From NCBI GenBank assembly GCA_934045905.1, contig OW203767.1:30316520-30380519 (forward strand): DNA of 64,000 bases, given 5' to 3'. The notes under the pieces are model-generated. The model had not been told where the DNA came from and did not search any database. It saw nothing but the letters and a program-made list of their open reading frames with translations. The stretch comes from Leuctra nigra (Eukaryota > Arthropoda > Insecta > Plecoptera > Leuctridae). A program made the translations under genes and the position numbers. Below, in pieces: positions 33,646 through 44,510 of the stretch (position 1 is the stretch's first letter; every line of letters starts with the position of its first letter).

Positions 33646-36597
33646 AAATCGTTAAAACTTTGTTATTTTTTTATCTTTTTATCTTTCTGTGTTACTCTAA
33701 TTTTAAGTAATCAGCATTTTTATTAATTATTGTATTACATTAGGGAAAATTGCAAAGTGTTCTTTGAATTTAAGATGACGCGATGACTGATAGCAAAGAA
33801 ATACCAATTTAAACATCATTTTTCAACAATTCAAAAACTTGTCGTTTGCCAAATTCAGGAAACGCAATGTTTAGTTCAGTTGCACCCATGGACGCAAAAT
33901 ATGCCCGCTTCGCCCAGCCCATGAAGTATAACATGGCCAAATGCACAATTATTGTGTCCCTGGGTAGAATACTTTTCTTTCAGTTAAGTTTACACAGAAT
34001 GCGTATTTATATGCACAGACGCAACATCTTGGAAGGAAATTGAGATCTCTCGAGGTTATCTCATATAGGAAAATATTTGTATAAAGTATTCATGTATTCC
34101 GCTGGAAAGTTATGCAGAAAGCCATACTTCTATTATAAAATTAGTTTATGGTTTTAGAAAGGCGAAAGAGAAGCGCCTGTTGGTAAATTATTTCACAAGC
34201 GAAAGAAACTGCGGTGAGCGTCTGCTGTACTTGTACGATATATTAATGTCACCCAGGGCTCTGTGGTACAAGTTTTTCGTCTATGTTGGACTCTTTTATT
34301 TTGTTTTGGAGTTTGCTCTGCTCAAAGAGTATGCCATACAGTATAGTCTCTGAGCAGAGATATTGATGAAATAAATATATGCGATTTCATTACACATTCG
34401 CACAATCATTTTCTGTTTACTAGAACTATTAGTCAAATCAGTGTGGAAATCCTCTCTCATAGTAAATAAATGGTAAAGTGGAAAGGGAAGAATAAATGTG
34501 AGCAAATTCTTTACAAAATATCTTGCAACATTTGGGTAAAGTCCCAGTTCTGGACCAGACGCTGGTTTACAGTTTGTGAATCATTTTCCGCAATTTAGGT
34601 CAAAATTAATATTTTGAGGGACAACTACTTCTTGTTAATAAGTGGATTCAACCACAATGGTCCACAAAAGGTACTATGATACGGTACGGAAAAACAACTT
34701 TTAAAAATGAACGTAAAATTCGAAATGTCCAAACTAAGTGCTTATTGCAAGGAACTTTCTGAGTCCCAAATTCAGTTCCCGAGTGGTGAAAACAGCAAAG
34801 CATCCACACTGTTGTTATCCCCATGTCTGGGCTCGAACCATGATCTTGTCTCATTAAACTTGAGTCTCGGTCTTTTAACTAAGTACACAACACTTTTCTA
34901 ATGCCTTAACCACGACCTGCACTCTCGAGCTTAGCTAATGGCTGTCGGCTCCACAGATGACTTGGATGATAATGCAGCAGCGATGGTCCTGCCCTCTCAG
35001 AGAACATCATTCCAAGGTTAGAAGAGAAAAGTAGTCAGGTCAATTCTTCAACTTTCACCTTTTCAAACGGTTCAAGTTTTCATGGCATAAAACTGGGAAA
35101 AGTTGACAGTTGAAGTTGAGCTGTGAAAATGTCAAAAAACAATGAATACGTGAATTGTTTTAAAACGGGAAAGAGTGAAAAATAAACTGGAAAGACTTGA
35201 AAATGTTGACAACTAGGAAAAATGCAGTCAGGAAGTACGAATGGAATGATAATTTGGGTATCCCGAGCCAGTAATTCTACCTTTATATAATCATATTATT
35301 TTTAATTTCGTAGTAAATGTTTAAGAGAATACTTCAATATATCTGTATTTGTTTACATCAGTCAAATGGCAATTAATACAGCATGATTCTATAAAACTGT
35401 GTGCAACACAAAATCGAGACAATTTAATTCCGGCTTTCTATCTCTATGGTACAGAATTTGTGAATATGAAGCTAATTATTGTATAAAATAACATTAATTA
35501 CAATTGAATTGAGGAATAACAACTACTTTGGATAGTGATACAATTAAAATGAATCTTCAAATCCAAAGTGAGAGGGGGTAAGAATGTAAACAATGCAAGG
35601 TTACGCATCAAGTATTAATCACGGTATTAATAAATATGACATTTGTAACTTGCAGAATCTACACACCGATATTAATGTTTTACTAATCCGATGCAGTAAA
35701 TCCTCATGAGCCGTTTATAATGAACGAGCGAGTAAAACCAGCAGTCACGTGCTACAGGTGAAAATCCACACAACACTCATACTCCATGCAAAATGTAAAT
35801 TTCAAATAAACTCCATAATCCGTCGATATCATGTCATTGCATCGAGCCGAAGCTAATCTTTATGGGATTATGATAAAGAGGTCGTGCATTGTAATTATTC
35901 AAATGAGCTGCTGTATTCTGGAAATAGGTCTTGGTATCGTGTCAATCGTGAAATATCATACGATTATTTTCCATTTCATTGTTATCTCTGATCGACGGTG
36001 TTTTTCCAGGTAATGAATGCCTGACTCGCAAGTGCAGCGCGTGATTGACGACATTAGGGCAGAGTTCTTGAGGACGACGATGTAGACCAGGACGAAGACG
36101 TCAAGGAGGTTGTGCATTTCATGTTTTATTACCAGCGACTAGGTCGTTGCATCACGCTGGTTGCTATGGTAACAGAACATCATACTTGTGTATTTGCTGG
36201 GGGACAGTCCACTTTTCAATAGCTAATCGTGTTTTAAATACAGTTGTGATCGAAAGATGGCATAAGATGAAAGGCAGCAATAACAAAGGAAATTAACTCA
36301 AGGAAGAAAATGATTACAATTATTTTTTACTGAAAACGTCCCACAGTTATAGATTTTCACGTCAGATGAGATCGCCATATTGTTCAAATTCTCGTAGCTT
36401 TTTTTTCTGAAATAACTTATATTTATCTGATATTTAGTAAATTAATCTATATATAATGATCTTTTTATTAGCAGGTTTTTATTACCTTTATCTCATCATC
36501 GCAGATGGAATTCACACTAAATATAAGAAAAATATCCCTTCACTTTCAGAAAAGAAACGCCAGGCTTTAAACAATAGCTTGAACTTTCCCCGTCCTA
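33646..36597. other. non-coding DNA, no gene seen
   Basis: About 3 kb of AT-rich sequence. Short frames (for example near 33846 and 35831) lack splice context and recognisable motifs. The only feature is a weak tRNA-like segment at 34829-34912. Confidence 0.4.
34829..34912 (-). repeat. weak tRNA-like (SINE head?) segment
   Basis: On the minus strand TGGTTAAGGC resembles a pol III A box and GGTTCGAGCCC matches a B box, about 64 nt apart. No cloverleaf can be drawn with confidence and no flanking duplication is seen. It may be a decayed tRNA-derived SINE. Confidence 0.3.
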
Positions 36598-36632
36598 CTA
36601 GCAAAACGCGTTGATGAGCGAGCACCGACACG
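36598..36632 (-). mobile_element. Helitron-like 3' end (family H), internal deletion
   Basis: CTAGCAAAACGCGTTGATGA and then GCGAGCACC. The CTCTGTGTAA part of the motif is deleted. T follows CTAG on the element's sense strand. Confidence 0.45.
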
Positions 36633-36818
36633 CGCAACATCTACAACTGCGCTGAAATAAGAAACAAGTAAAATTGAAGAAATTGAAAAGTAAGATGATT
36701 GAAGATGTTTTCACTACAAATACATTATTTCCTTCGTCCATCTCAAGTTAAAAATCACCAAGAAATGCTTGTAATCAAACTATCAAATATACATTGCCGC
36801 TTTACTGTCACAGCAATT

Positions 36819-37068
36819 GAAAAGTACAGGGGAAGAACGCTATGAGTCTATTTTTTTGGGGAAAAAATGAGTTTAAGGTTTAATCTTGCAGTGATTTTTA
36901 TGAGCTTTCAGAATACACCCTCGGTTTTAGAAAATATTGCCACAAAGTCTTGAAAACGCAATTGAAATATCAATTTGTATGGAAGATAGATCCAAGTTTT
37001 AACATAAAACTTCGTTTATCTCAGTTTCATCCGAATGTGACTCATAGCGTTCTTTCCCTGTACCCTTC
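36819..37068. mobile_element. 250-bp MITE, copy 2
   Basis: Colinear with 28057-28312. The left TIR GAAAAGTACAGGGGAAGAAC and the right end CCCTGTACCCTTC are inverted copies with two differences. The shared interior includes TGGAAGATAGATMCAAGTTT and AACATAAAACTTCGTTTATC. Confidence 0.8.
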
Positions 37069-38333
37069 AGTTTCCTTGAGTACCGACTTAGCGCTACTGG
37101 CTCATTGCCTCGGTGCCCATGACCCATGAGAGTGTAATGTTTGGTCTCTCTCGCCGCGTCCGGAAAGCGACCTATTGATCGAGTGAGTCGAAGGTGTGAA
37201 TCTTCTCGGCTATCTCTGATTGGATCGGCTGATACGCGGCGCTACGCACCGTGTTCGAACCACTTGTAGCTTCCGCAAGAATAATTTACTGCGAGCGGCC
37301 GGGGAGTTGGAGAATTAATTTCAACGCACGCATTCGAGAGTGTATTGAAAATCGAAATCCAGATACAAAACACAGATTCGAATGAAACGCCGCATTACGC
37401 TTGAAGATTATATAACAGACGCGTACAGGAAACAATCACTCATATGACTCCAAACTTTTCATCTTGACATTCCCAGAAAACACTCCCAGATACAAGCATA
37501 TTTTGCAGAAAATTATGCAAAATGGACAGATTTGCTTCATTCGACTTCTCAAATTTGTATTATATTGTAAAACTGATTGAACTGAGATTGTATTATCCAA
37601 TGAATCATTTTTCCAAATTAATCTTCCTGATGAATAAAATATTACACATTTAACTCCTTGATTCCAAAAACACATACAGCATTGTATGCTTCATAATATT
37701 GTTGCATTTGACTACATTTTTCTTAAGAATATTACATGTTACGTTACACACTTTTCATTTGTTTCAAAAGAATGCCAAAATCGCATCAAATTCTATTCTA
37801 ATTTACGAAAAGTTCAAAAAACCATATCCTGCGGGCAAAATAATAGTGATTTTATCCAAAACCAAATAGTTACAGATTATATTTATTTGTCAAAAATTCC
37901 CACAAGATTATTGCAAAATAGGTAGTTGAAAATAGCAACAACTCATGCTGAACATGATTTTGGGCTGTAATAGTTTTTGAAATGTTATAGACTTCACTTT
38001 AAAATAGAGAATTACTTCTGAGTTTGAATTTGAGGAATTTGTTGAAGAGACATGGTTGAATTTTGATTCAAGAGTGGTAAAATGAGCAGGTATAGAATAT
38101 ATTTTTTTTCAGCTCTGTTTAGGGAAACAATTGGGTATATCCAGTACTTTACTCTTGTCCTTAACAATTTGAATAACGAAATATTTGCAGCCCTTTGTAG
38201 CCTCTCGAACAATTCGAAATTCACAAATAAATTACACCAAAGTTATATTACTTTTAAACTATCTGATGAAGTAATTTGTCCCAGTTTATCACGGTGGAGG
38301 AGCCGTATTTGCTCATGAAAAGCGACAACTATA
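37069..38333. other. non-coding DNA, GC-rich at its start
   Basis: 37080-37300 is GC-elevated but has no long frame or splice-bounded exon that I can support. The rest is AT-rich with two overlapping chance frames on opposite strands around 37436-37925. Confidence 0.4.
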
Positions 38334-38631
38334 TCCAACCCATAAAAAACACTCCGTGTAAAAAAACAGCCAAGTCTCTTCAACTAAAAAAAAATTATGA
38401 AATCTAAAAATTCTGCACTGAAAAGTAGTGATATCAAAAAATGAGCCAAGTCAAAACTTTATTTGAAAATCAAAAAATACTTGGCGCATCGTGTATATAA
38501 ATAGCTTAGAAGTATAGGCCAATATAAAATATACGTCAAATATACATATATACATATAGAATATCTATAATGCCCTAAAAACGATGCGCCAAGTATTTTT
38601 TGATTTTCAAATAAAGTTTTGACTAGGCTCA
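38334..38631 (+). mobile_element. family X fragment C (5' hairpin only)
   Basis: Begins TCCAACCCATAAAAAACACT and follows the X hairpin through its short loop (two TATACATA runs) into the second arm, where homology stops at GACTAGGCTCA (38631). The body and 3' end are missing, so the hairpin can occur without the rest of X, either by truncation or as an independent unit. Confidence 0.7.
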
Positions 38632-38726
38632 ACTATTATGGCTCAACTTTCAACTATTAAACATGAACTGCATTACAAATTCAATTTGACTCGTTTCCCC
38701 ATCCCAACTATTGTTTTCAGAATTCA

Positions 38727-38918
38727 TTAACTTTGGTTATCCACACTGATGATAGTCGAGGGTTCGAAGTTTCTGTTGATTACATCTACAAAGACGTGTA
38801 ATGCCTTTGACTGCATCACATTGTCAACATACATTGATTGTTCAGCTATCAATCCCAGCATCACGGCGGAGTCGTTTACCTTCCCCTCGAGTGGGAACGG
38901 GCTGGGATCCATTACCAT
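38727..38918 (-). CDS. exon-like ORF, unidentified
   Basis: A 63-codon minus-strand frame from ATG (38918) to TAA. Composition is protein-like and the patch is GC-elevated over AT-rich flanks. Another frame on the plus strand (38749-39000) is equally open, and TTGTTTTCAG at 38711-38720 is a plausible plus-strand acceptor. I therefore cannot decide the strand. No domain is recognised. It could be a host exon or an old TE fragment. Confidence 0.2.
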   Translation of the reverse strand: MVMDPSPFPLEGKVNDSAVMLGLIAEQSMYVDNVMQSKALHVFVDVINRNFEPSTIISVDNQS

Positions 38919-39980
38919 ATGTCGATTAGTTTACAGAGACAGTGGTTTTGGGACGACGTCAGGAATCAATTTGGATTCAATACAAACGCTGGAGGCGTGA
39001 GGGATAGTGGTAATATTATTTTACGGAGAATTTCGACTACGAAAATGTTTTGATTGGTTATTGAAATGTAGAAACGTCCACAGCTGTATGTATTTAACAG
39101 TTTCAATCAAAAATATTTGTACTTTTAGTTTTTTAGGAAATCGTTTAAAACGTCTGAAAACGGGAAGTTTCGTGTAAATTATTTCAGAATAATAGTTATT
39201 TTATGAACGTTGAGATGTTGCTGAACACAGAAGTGGTATTGTTTTTGTTGTGGGATGTATAGTTTTCAAGAAATTAATTAACAAACTTTGATACATTTCT
39301 TGTAAGTTAAAAACAGGAAAATTGTCATTGACGTAGTAATTCTTATAAAAATGGCTATAATTTATATCACCATGGTAACACATTGTTGGAGACTTTTGTA
39401 CAATCCTGATTCTCATGCCGTTTTTCACGCCAAAATGTCCCATGAAAATATTTAAAATTGATATTTATGAAAGACAATTTTACACTTCTCGGTTGATCAG
39501 TGTTTATCATTTCTATTTGTGTTAATATTTTAAAATTTACAGCAATAAAATTTCATGGGACTTCCCTATTACACTGAACTTTTGTCGCGATCAAGTTTGC
39601 TCCCTTAAATGTCAACTTCTCTTTTATTAAGTTGCAAATATGAACATTATACACAAGTGTATTTTTGTTTTTACTATAGATAGATGCAGCAAACAAAAAA
39701 GAATTCTCCATGGACAATACCAAGGAAGCTTAGGACAATACGATGTGTCAGTCCACAATAGCAACTTTTGGTTGATCAACCAAAAGTTGCTAGTGCGGAC
39801 TAGTGCTATAGTGGTTGCTAGGGTCCTAAATGTGTGAATACAACGTCCAGCATCCAGTTCTAGTAACTTCTATTTCATGTTACATTAGGTAACATTTCTT
39901 AAGTTGTAAATACAAAACATAATAAAGGTTTTTTATTTGTGAACATTTTGTTTCTACGTAGTGAGTTAAAGTCAGGAATA
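38919..39980. other. non-coding DNA with a 34-bp perfect palindrome
   Basis: No gene supported. The palindrome 39759-39792 (centre TTGATCAA, arms TAGCAACTTTTGG) is exact over 34 bp. AGTCCACA before it and TGCGGACT after it continue the symmetry imperfectly. This may be a tiny MITE. Confidence 0.5.
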
Positions 39981-41266
39981 TCCCCATAAAAAACACTCCG
40001 TGTAAAAATACCAGCCAAGTCTCTTCAATTAAAAAAAATAGAAGAAATCTAAAAATTCAGCACTGAAAAGTAGTGATATCAAAAAATTGGCCAAGTCAAA
40101 TCTTTTCAAAAAATACTTGGCGCATCGTTCATATAAATAGTATAGAAGTAGGCAGGAAATGAAATGTACTCATCTATACATGTCCTAAAAAAAACGATGC
40201 GCCAAGTATTTTTTGAAAAGTTTTGACTTGGCCAATTTTTTGATATCACTACTTTTCAGTGCTGAATTTTTAGATTTCTTCTATTTTTTTTTAATTGAAG
40301 AGAGTTGGCTGGTATTTTTACACGGAGTGTTTTTTATGGGGATATCACTCCTTTTTTCAGTTTATTATTACAACTTGTAACATATTGTGGCACCAAAGAT
40401 TATAATTCTTTTAAAAAATAAGATTTTGTAATTTGGTTGCTAAGAAAAGTTGTGCTTGTTACTGTGTTAATGCTATAAATAATATGTTACAAAGTATAGC
40501 AAAAGTTTCGTTCCAATCGGTCCAGCCGTTCTCGAGTTCCGGTTTTCAAAATGGCGGTTGACATCACTGCCACCTAAAATTTGTATCTATAAATGTTATG
40601 TAACATTATAAGCCTTCTGAATATGTAGTTATTGATATAAGAGATGATTTTAGTCAGATTTGTCATTTTTATGACGTTATTTCCGGTTTAGGTTATAGAA
40701 CATTTCTTCTTTCACTATTGGTATTCCTTATAGATGACCTTCTAAATCGAATGGCGCTAATTTCGTTCTAATCGGTCCAGCCGTTTTTGATATATGACGT
40801 CACTTTCGGTTTAAAAATGGCGGCACAAAAAATTTATAAGAACAAAGGTATCATCAGACGCCAAAAGTGCACATGTGGTAAAATTTTCATATCGATCGGT
40901 TCAGCCGTTTAGGCTGTGGCGGTGATAGCAACGTTTCCTGATATCTGAATCTGAATCTGAATCATCAGATAGCTTTTAAAAGGGGTGTAATTTCACTGTT
41001 TTCACGGCCCTCTAGCACCCAAACGGCATAACGTATTGTTCCCAAATTTGGTATATGTTGTCAGGTGGGTCATAGCTCGAAATTAAGTTATTTCGCAACA
41101 ATGTGAGATTTCCCAATTTTGAGATCCAGTAGGCCGAAAATGCCATGTTGTTGCTTACAGTAAAAGTGTTTGGTCTGCTCCTCAGTTTATTAGGCATTTA
41201 CGGTATGTTGAGTGAGTGTGAGTGTATAGTACGACTTGGCTGGGTGGAGCGACCGCTCCACTAGAT
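39981..41266 (+). mobile_element. family X element, copy D
   Basis: The shortest full-length copy. The 5' hairpin 39981-40342 has arms of ~155 bp and a ~50-bp loop; the body has modules at ~40535-40560, 40671 (decayed) and 40795, the last followed by AAAAATGGCGGC. The 3' end has the terminal hairpin and CTAGAT at 41243-41266. TA flanks the outer and inner ends of the 5' hairpin. It supplies the empty site for the insertion found in copy E. Tail to tail with E. Confidence 0.78.
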
Positions 41267-41769
41267 ATTTTTCGAGTGAGTTGGCTGAGGAGTGAAGATA
41301 AAGACTAGCAGTCCGATGGACCGAGTTTAACACCCGTGGCCGTTCTTCTTGACTTTGGTAATAGGCTATGAGACCGCCGCCTACTCATTCCCCATCACTT
41401 GAATTTGAAGACTGACAGCAAGTACTTGCCTCACAGAGTTTTTACTTTCTTTGAAAGCAATGTTTGGCTAGCTGGCTACAATACTATGCCGAGAGTAAGT
41501 TGCTGTAAGTAGTCTTATGTTTTCTATATCTAATAGTAACAGTTCCTAATTTATCACAAATTCTGAAAGCCAGCGAAAAATAGATACATCATACCAATAC
41601 TTCATTGGGGGTAAAAATGATGTCAAGGCTTTCCATCTTCTTCAAATTACAAAAACCTAAAGATTATTAAAAACTTCTTGTTCAAAAACTGTTGAAACAA
41701 AAACTACTTTTCTACCGATTTTAATTTTCTCCAGTGTCTATTCCCCGGACAGAATACTTCATCCCTTAA
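41267..41769. other. non-coding DNA, no gene seen
   Basis: Sequence between X copy D and the exon-like segment. A pyrimidine tract ending CTCCAG at 41737 would serve as a plus-strand splice acceptor. Confidence 0.35.
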
Positions 41770-42018
41770 GTTTTTCTCGTGTCACTGTCGGATGATTACT
41801 GGGATTACTGCGACGGGAACGGGAATGTTATTGTGTCGAGGGTTCCCAGATTGATTAGGAAGCCGCACTGCAATTCGCACAAGCCACATTGGCAACTGCC
41901 CGGGCAATATTGCGGTCTGCGACGAACATACTTCTGGAGCAGATATTTCAAGTCGGGAAGAATATCAACAACATTCGGGAACAATGTGGACGATGTCGCA
42001 GTTTGGAATCTATAAGGT
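41770..42018 (+). CDS. exon-like segment, strand uncertain
   Basis: A GC-elevated patch open on several frames. The plus frame (41770-42018) is rich in Trp, Tyr and Cys (DDYWDYCDGNGN, then HCNSHKPHWQLPGQYCG) and ends in TAA. Two minus frames are open over 41800-42089; one contains PGSCQCGLCELQCG. The plus frame has no ATG start and only a possible upstream acceptor. No family is recognised. If the minus strand is right it could belong to the same gene as the transmembrane exon at 42970-43107. Confidence 0.22.
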
Positions 42019-42969
42019 CTGGTATAACTAACTAAACTAAGGTGGATTAAATAATTCAAAAAACTGAATTTAATCCAAAGTTGTTGCATAATCTTTTAGG
42101 TTGCTTAAGCCGGCCCAATAAAAATAAGAAAGGGCTACGTTTGATTTTATTATTGTTTTTAATATTCCACTGTTTGGCTGTCTAATATCAAACTATCCAT
42201 CCAAATGACGATAAATACGACTATCAAGAAAACATAACGATTAAACGTAACATTGAATGAAGTGCGTTATAGAGTAGATTTTATGACGTCGGACCAATGA
42301 ATTTCACAAATCTAGCTCAATGTTCTTTAGTTTGTTATACGGATCGGTTGACAAAAACATGGTCCAGTACACCCAGAGAGCTGGCTGGCCCCTCATTAGC
42401 AAGAGCCGGGTTCGTATACCGCCGGTGGCTCGCCCGATCGTATTCCGTGGCAGTCCTCTGTGATGTCATCACTAATACGTCACGAACGTCTAATATCCAT
42501 CACCCCCTTCTTCATCTCCATGTCGTAGTGGAAGAGTCGAGGGTTCGTCGTATACTTATACAATATTATCAGGGTGTACGCTGTATACTGACTATACACC
42601 TTTTATCTTATATAAATAACTCCTTCCCAATACCGCCTTATAAAGTTGACATATACAGAAAATCTCATATTCCATTGATTTGCTCAGAAAACTTTCAATG
42701 ATACTAATTTGAATTGTATTTGAAGCATGAACTAACTAACATTGAAAAAAATCACAAGAAATGTCTGTAAAGTAAAGAAATAGAGTACTGAGACTTTCAT
42801 TGCGGACAAAAAGTGAAACAGGTAGCATTAAAATGCACCACAACAAATGACCTCGAGGAAAATTAACCGCCTTATTTCCTTTGCGTGTCCTTGTTTTGGT
42901 AGCCATAGTTTCGTCATGTCTATACTCTGCGATCTAGCTGTCTTGTCGCCTATCAACCTCACTACTCAC
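42019..42969. other. non-coding DNA, no confident gene
   Basis: A 134-codon plus frame at 42297-42701 is the longest here. It contains GCCGGGTTCGTATACCGCC, which looks like a decayed tRNA T-arm, so a SINE relic is more likely than a protein. Confidence 0.35.
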
Positions 42970-43107
42970 CCCGATGGCTGCGCGGCGCAGCAGCTTCTGA
43001 TGTCGCCTGCGCATGCAGTAGCACATGGCAGCAATGAGCAGCAGCACAACCAGCACTAGGCCGAGCAGTAGAGGAAGCAGTAGACTGTCGTGGCTGCTGC
43101 TGTAGCC
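42970..43107 (-). CDS. transmembrane exon of an unidentified host gene
   Basis: On the minus strand a pyrimidine-rich stretch ending TTTGCAG (43114-43108) precedes the exon, and GTGAGT (42969-42964) follows it. The 138 bases between encode exactly 46 codons with no stop: GYSSSHDS, then a Leu/Val-rich helix (LLLPLLLGLVLVVLLLIAAM), then CYCMRRRHQKLLRRAAIG. The hydrophobic stretch followed at once by many Arg/Lys is the stop-transfer pattern of a single-pass type I membrane protein. The exon is symmetric (phase 0-0 in this frame). A second frame is also open (Gln/Ala/Ser-rich) but less protein-like. Neighbouring exons are not visible nearby. Receptor family cannot be told from this exon alone. 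Confidence 0.6.
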
Positions 43108-43166
43108 CTGCAAACATTAGAAAATAGCAACATTAGACACTAGATTATAGATTATAGATTAGTAAT

Positions 43167-43585
43167 GTTTAATGGCGCGTCGACAGCTTGGTCATTTTGC
43201 GCACATTATTATAATTTCTTTGTTTTAACTTTGTTGAATATTAAGGGCTAGGTCTTTGGGAGGGGTCGACCTAAGGGGCCCGGCCCGGGGGAGTCCAGCA
43301 CTGGTGGGAAAGCCAGACCGGAATGGGGACGTGAGGGTTCGAGCCGTTGGGACCCGATTTAAGGGGGATCACCATCTCGAGGGAGGAGGCGCGGCCCGAG
43401 AGGACCGCAAAATCAGGGGAGGACATGGGTAGGTCGACCCTGGCTGCTCTTTGTCTGGGCCTCACCACTGACCTGTCCGGCATGGGTAGCCCTTACGCAT
43501 GAGCATATGCTCGCCGGCTTAGCTGCAGTAAATGATTGGCCAACACAAACCCCACCACCGCGATAAGGTGGCAGCCGTCGGAGGA
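43167..43585 (+). repeat. GC-rich dispersed repeat, copy 2
   Basis: Colinear with 8735-9005 (GGCGCGTC head, GGGGGAGTC, GGTGGGAAAGCCAGA, GGATCACCATCTCGAGGG, GGTCGACCCTG). It continues about 150 bp further, through CTGTCCGGCATGGGTAGCCC and CGATAAGGTGGCAGCCGTCG. GGTTCGAGCCG at ~43336 resembles a pol III B box. The copy is 5'-3' longer than copy 1 and is followed by T-rich sequence on the plus strand. Confidence 0.6.
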
Positions 43586-44510
43586 AGAAAAGAATAGAGA
43601 AGATGGTCAAGAGAAGTGTGTTTTTTTTTCTTTTTTGTTTGCATGTTCTCAACTAAAACTTATCATTTATTAACTCCCTACTTATCTCACTTTAGTTTAC
43701 AATTTAACAAGAATTCCAAGTACTAAGAATCAACTTTTAAAACCGTTTTCCATTTCTGTTGTATAAAACTTGAAAAAGTTGAATAATGCCTATTCAACTG
43801 CCTATAATGCCTAGTTGTCAACTTATTCAAGCTTTAAACAATGAAATCGTGAACTGTTTCGAATTAAATCTTAATAATTGGCCCCCTGATTGCATTATAA
43901 ATCATAATTTTCCGCTTTTTTAAACCTTCCTCAGCCAACCATAATCAATTTGTTTCGTCATCTCTGAGCTCTATGCAGACTTAATGCGGGGTGAGTTGCC
44001 CGCCGCTGAGGGCTGTGGGAAAACAACGTAGCACTAACACATTGTTGAAGAACAATTTCAAACTAAGAAGCTATCTATGTCAGATATAATGTCAGATCAT
44101 TAGATCAGTATCTAATCATTAAAATTAGATGTAATGATCTAATCATCCTCTAATGTCAGGTCCTTGACCAAAGAGATAAAGTATTTTGGCCGCCGTCTTT
44201 ATGGTTTCATACTTACAAAAACTAAAAAAAGAAGCAATATTATTTTATTTTAACAAATAATTACATGACAAGACGTCATAAACTAGACATACTTTATTCC
44301 AAGAACAAAACCCAGTTTTAATCTAACAAACGTGCAAGGTATCCTCTACTTTAATATAATTCGGGGCTACACCCATCACTAAAGGTTAATTGAAATATGC
44401 CCAGTTATATTACCTTGTATTATTGAACTTTTGTGTAATGTCAGTAGGTACACTAATTTCCCCACTCATCGATGATGAGCTTTAGACAGTTGCATACAAG
44501 CTGCCGTGAA
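43586..44510. other. non-coding DNA, no gene seen
   Basis: AT-rich sequence up to X copy E. A short direct repeat of ATTAGATCAG/ATGATCTAATCAT type at 44090-44150 is the only structure. Confidence 0.4.

Noticed and set aside
37200..37265. GGTTCGAACAC on the minus strand near 37250 as a tRNA gene
   Set aside because: Only a B-box-like string; no A box or cloverleaf could be drawn around it.
42297..42701. 134-codon plus-strand ORF as a gene
   Set aside because: No splice context or domain; it contains a decayed tRNA T-arm-like string and composition typical of a repeat.
43413..43652. Minus-strand 79-codon frame overlapping the GC-rich repeat as an exon
   Set aside because: Open reading is explained by GC bias; it has no splice sites and the homologous copy at 8735-9005 does not keep the frame.
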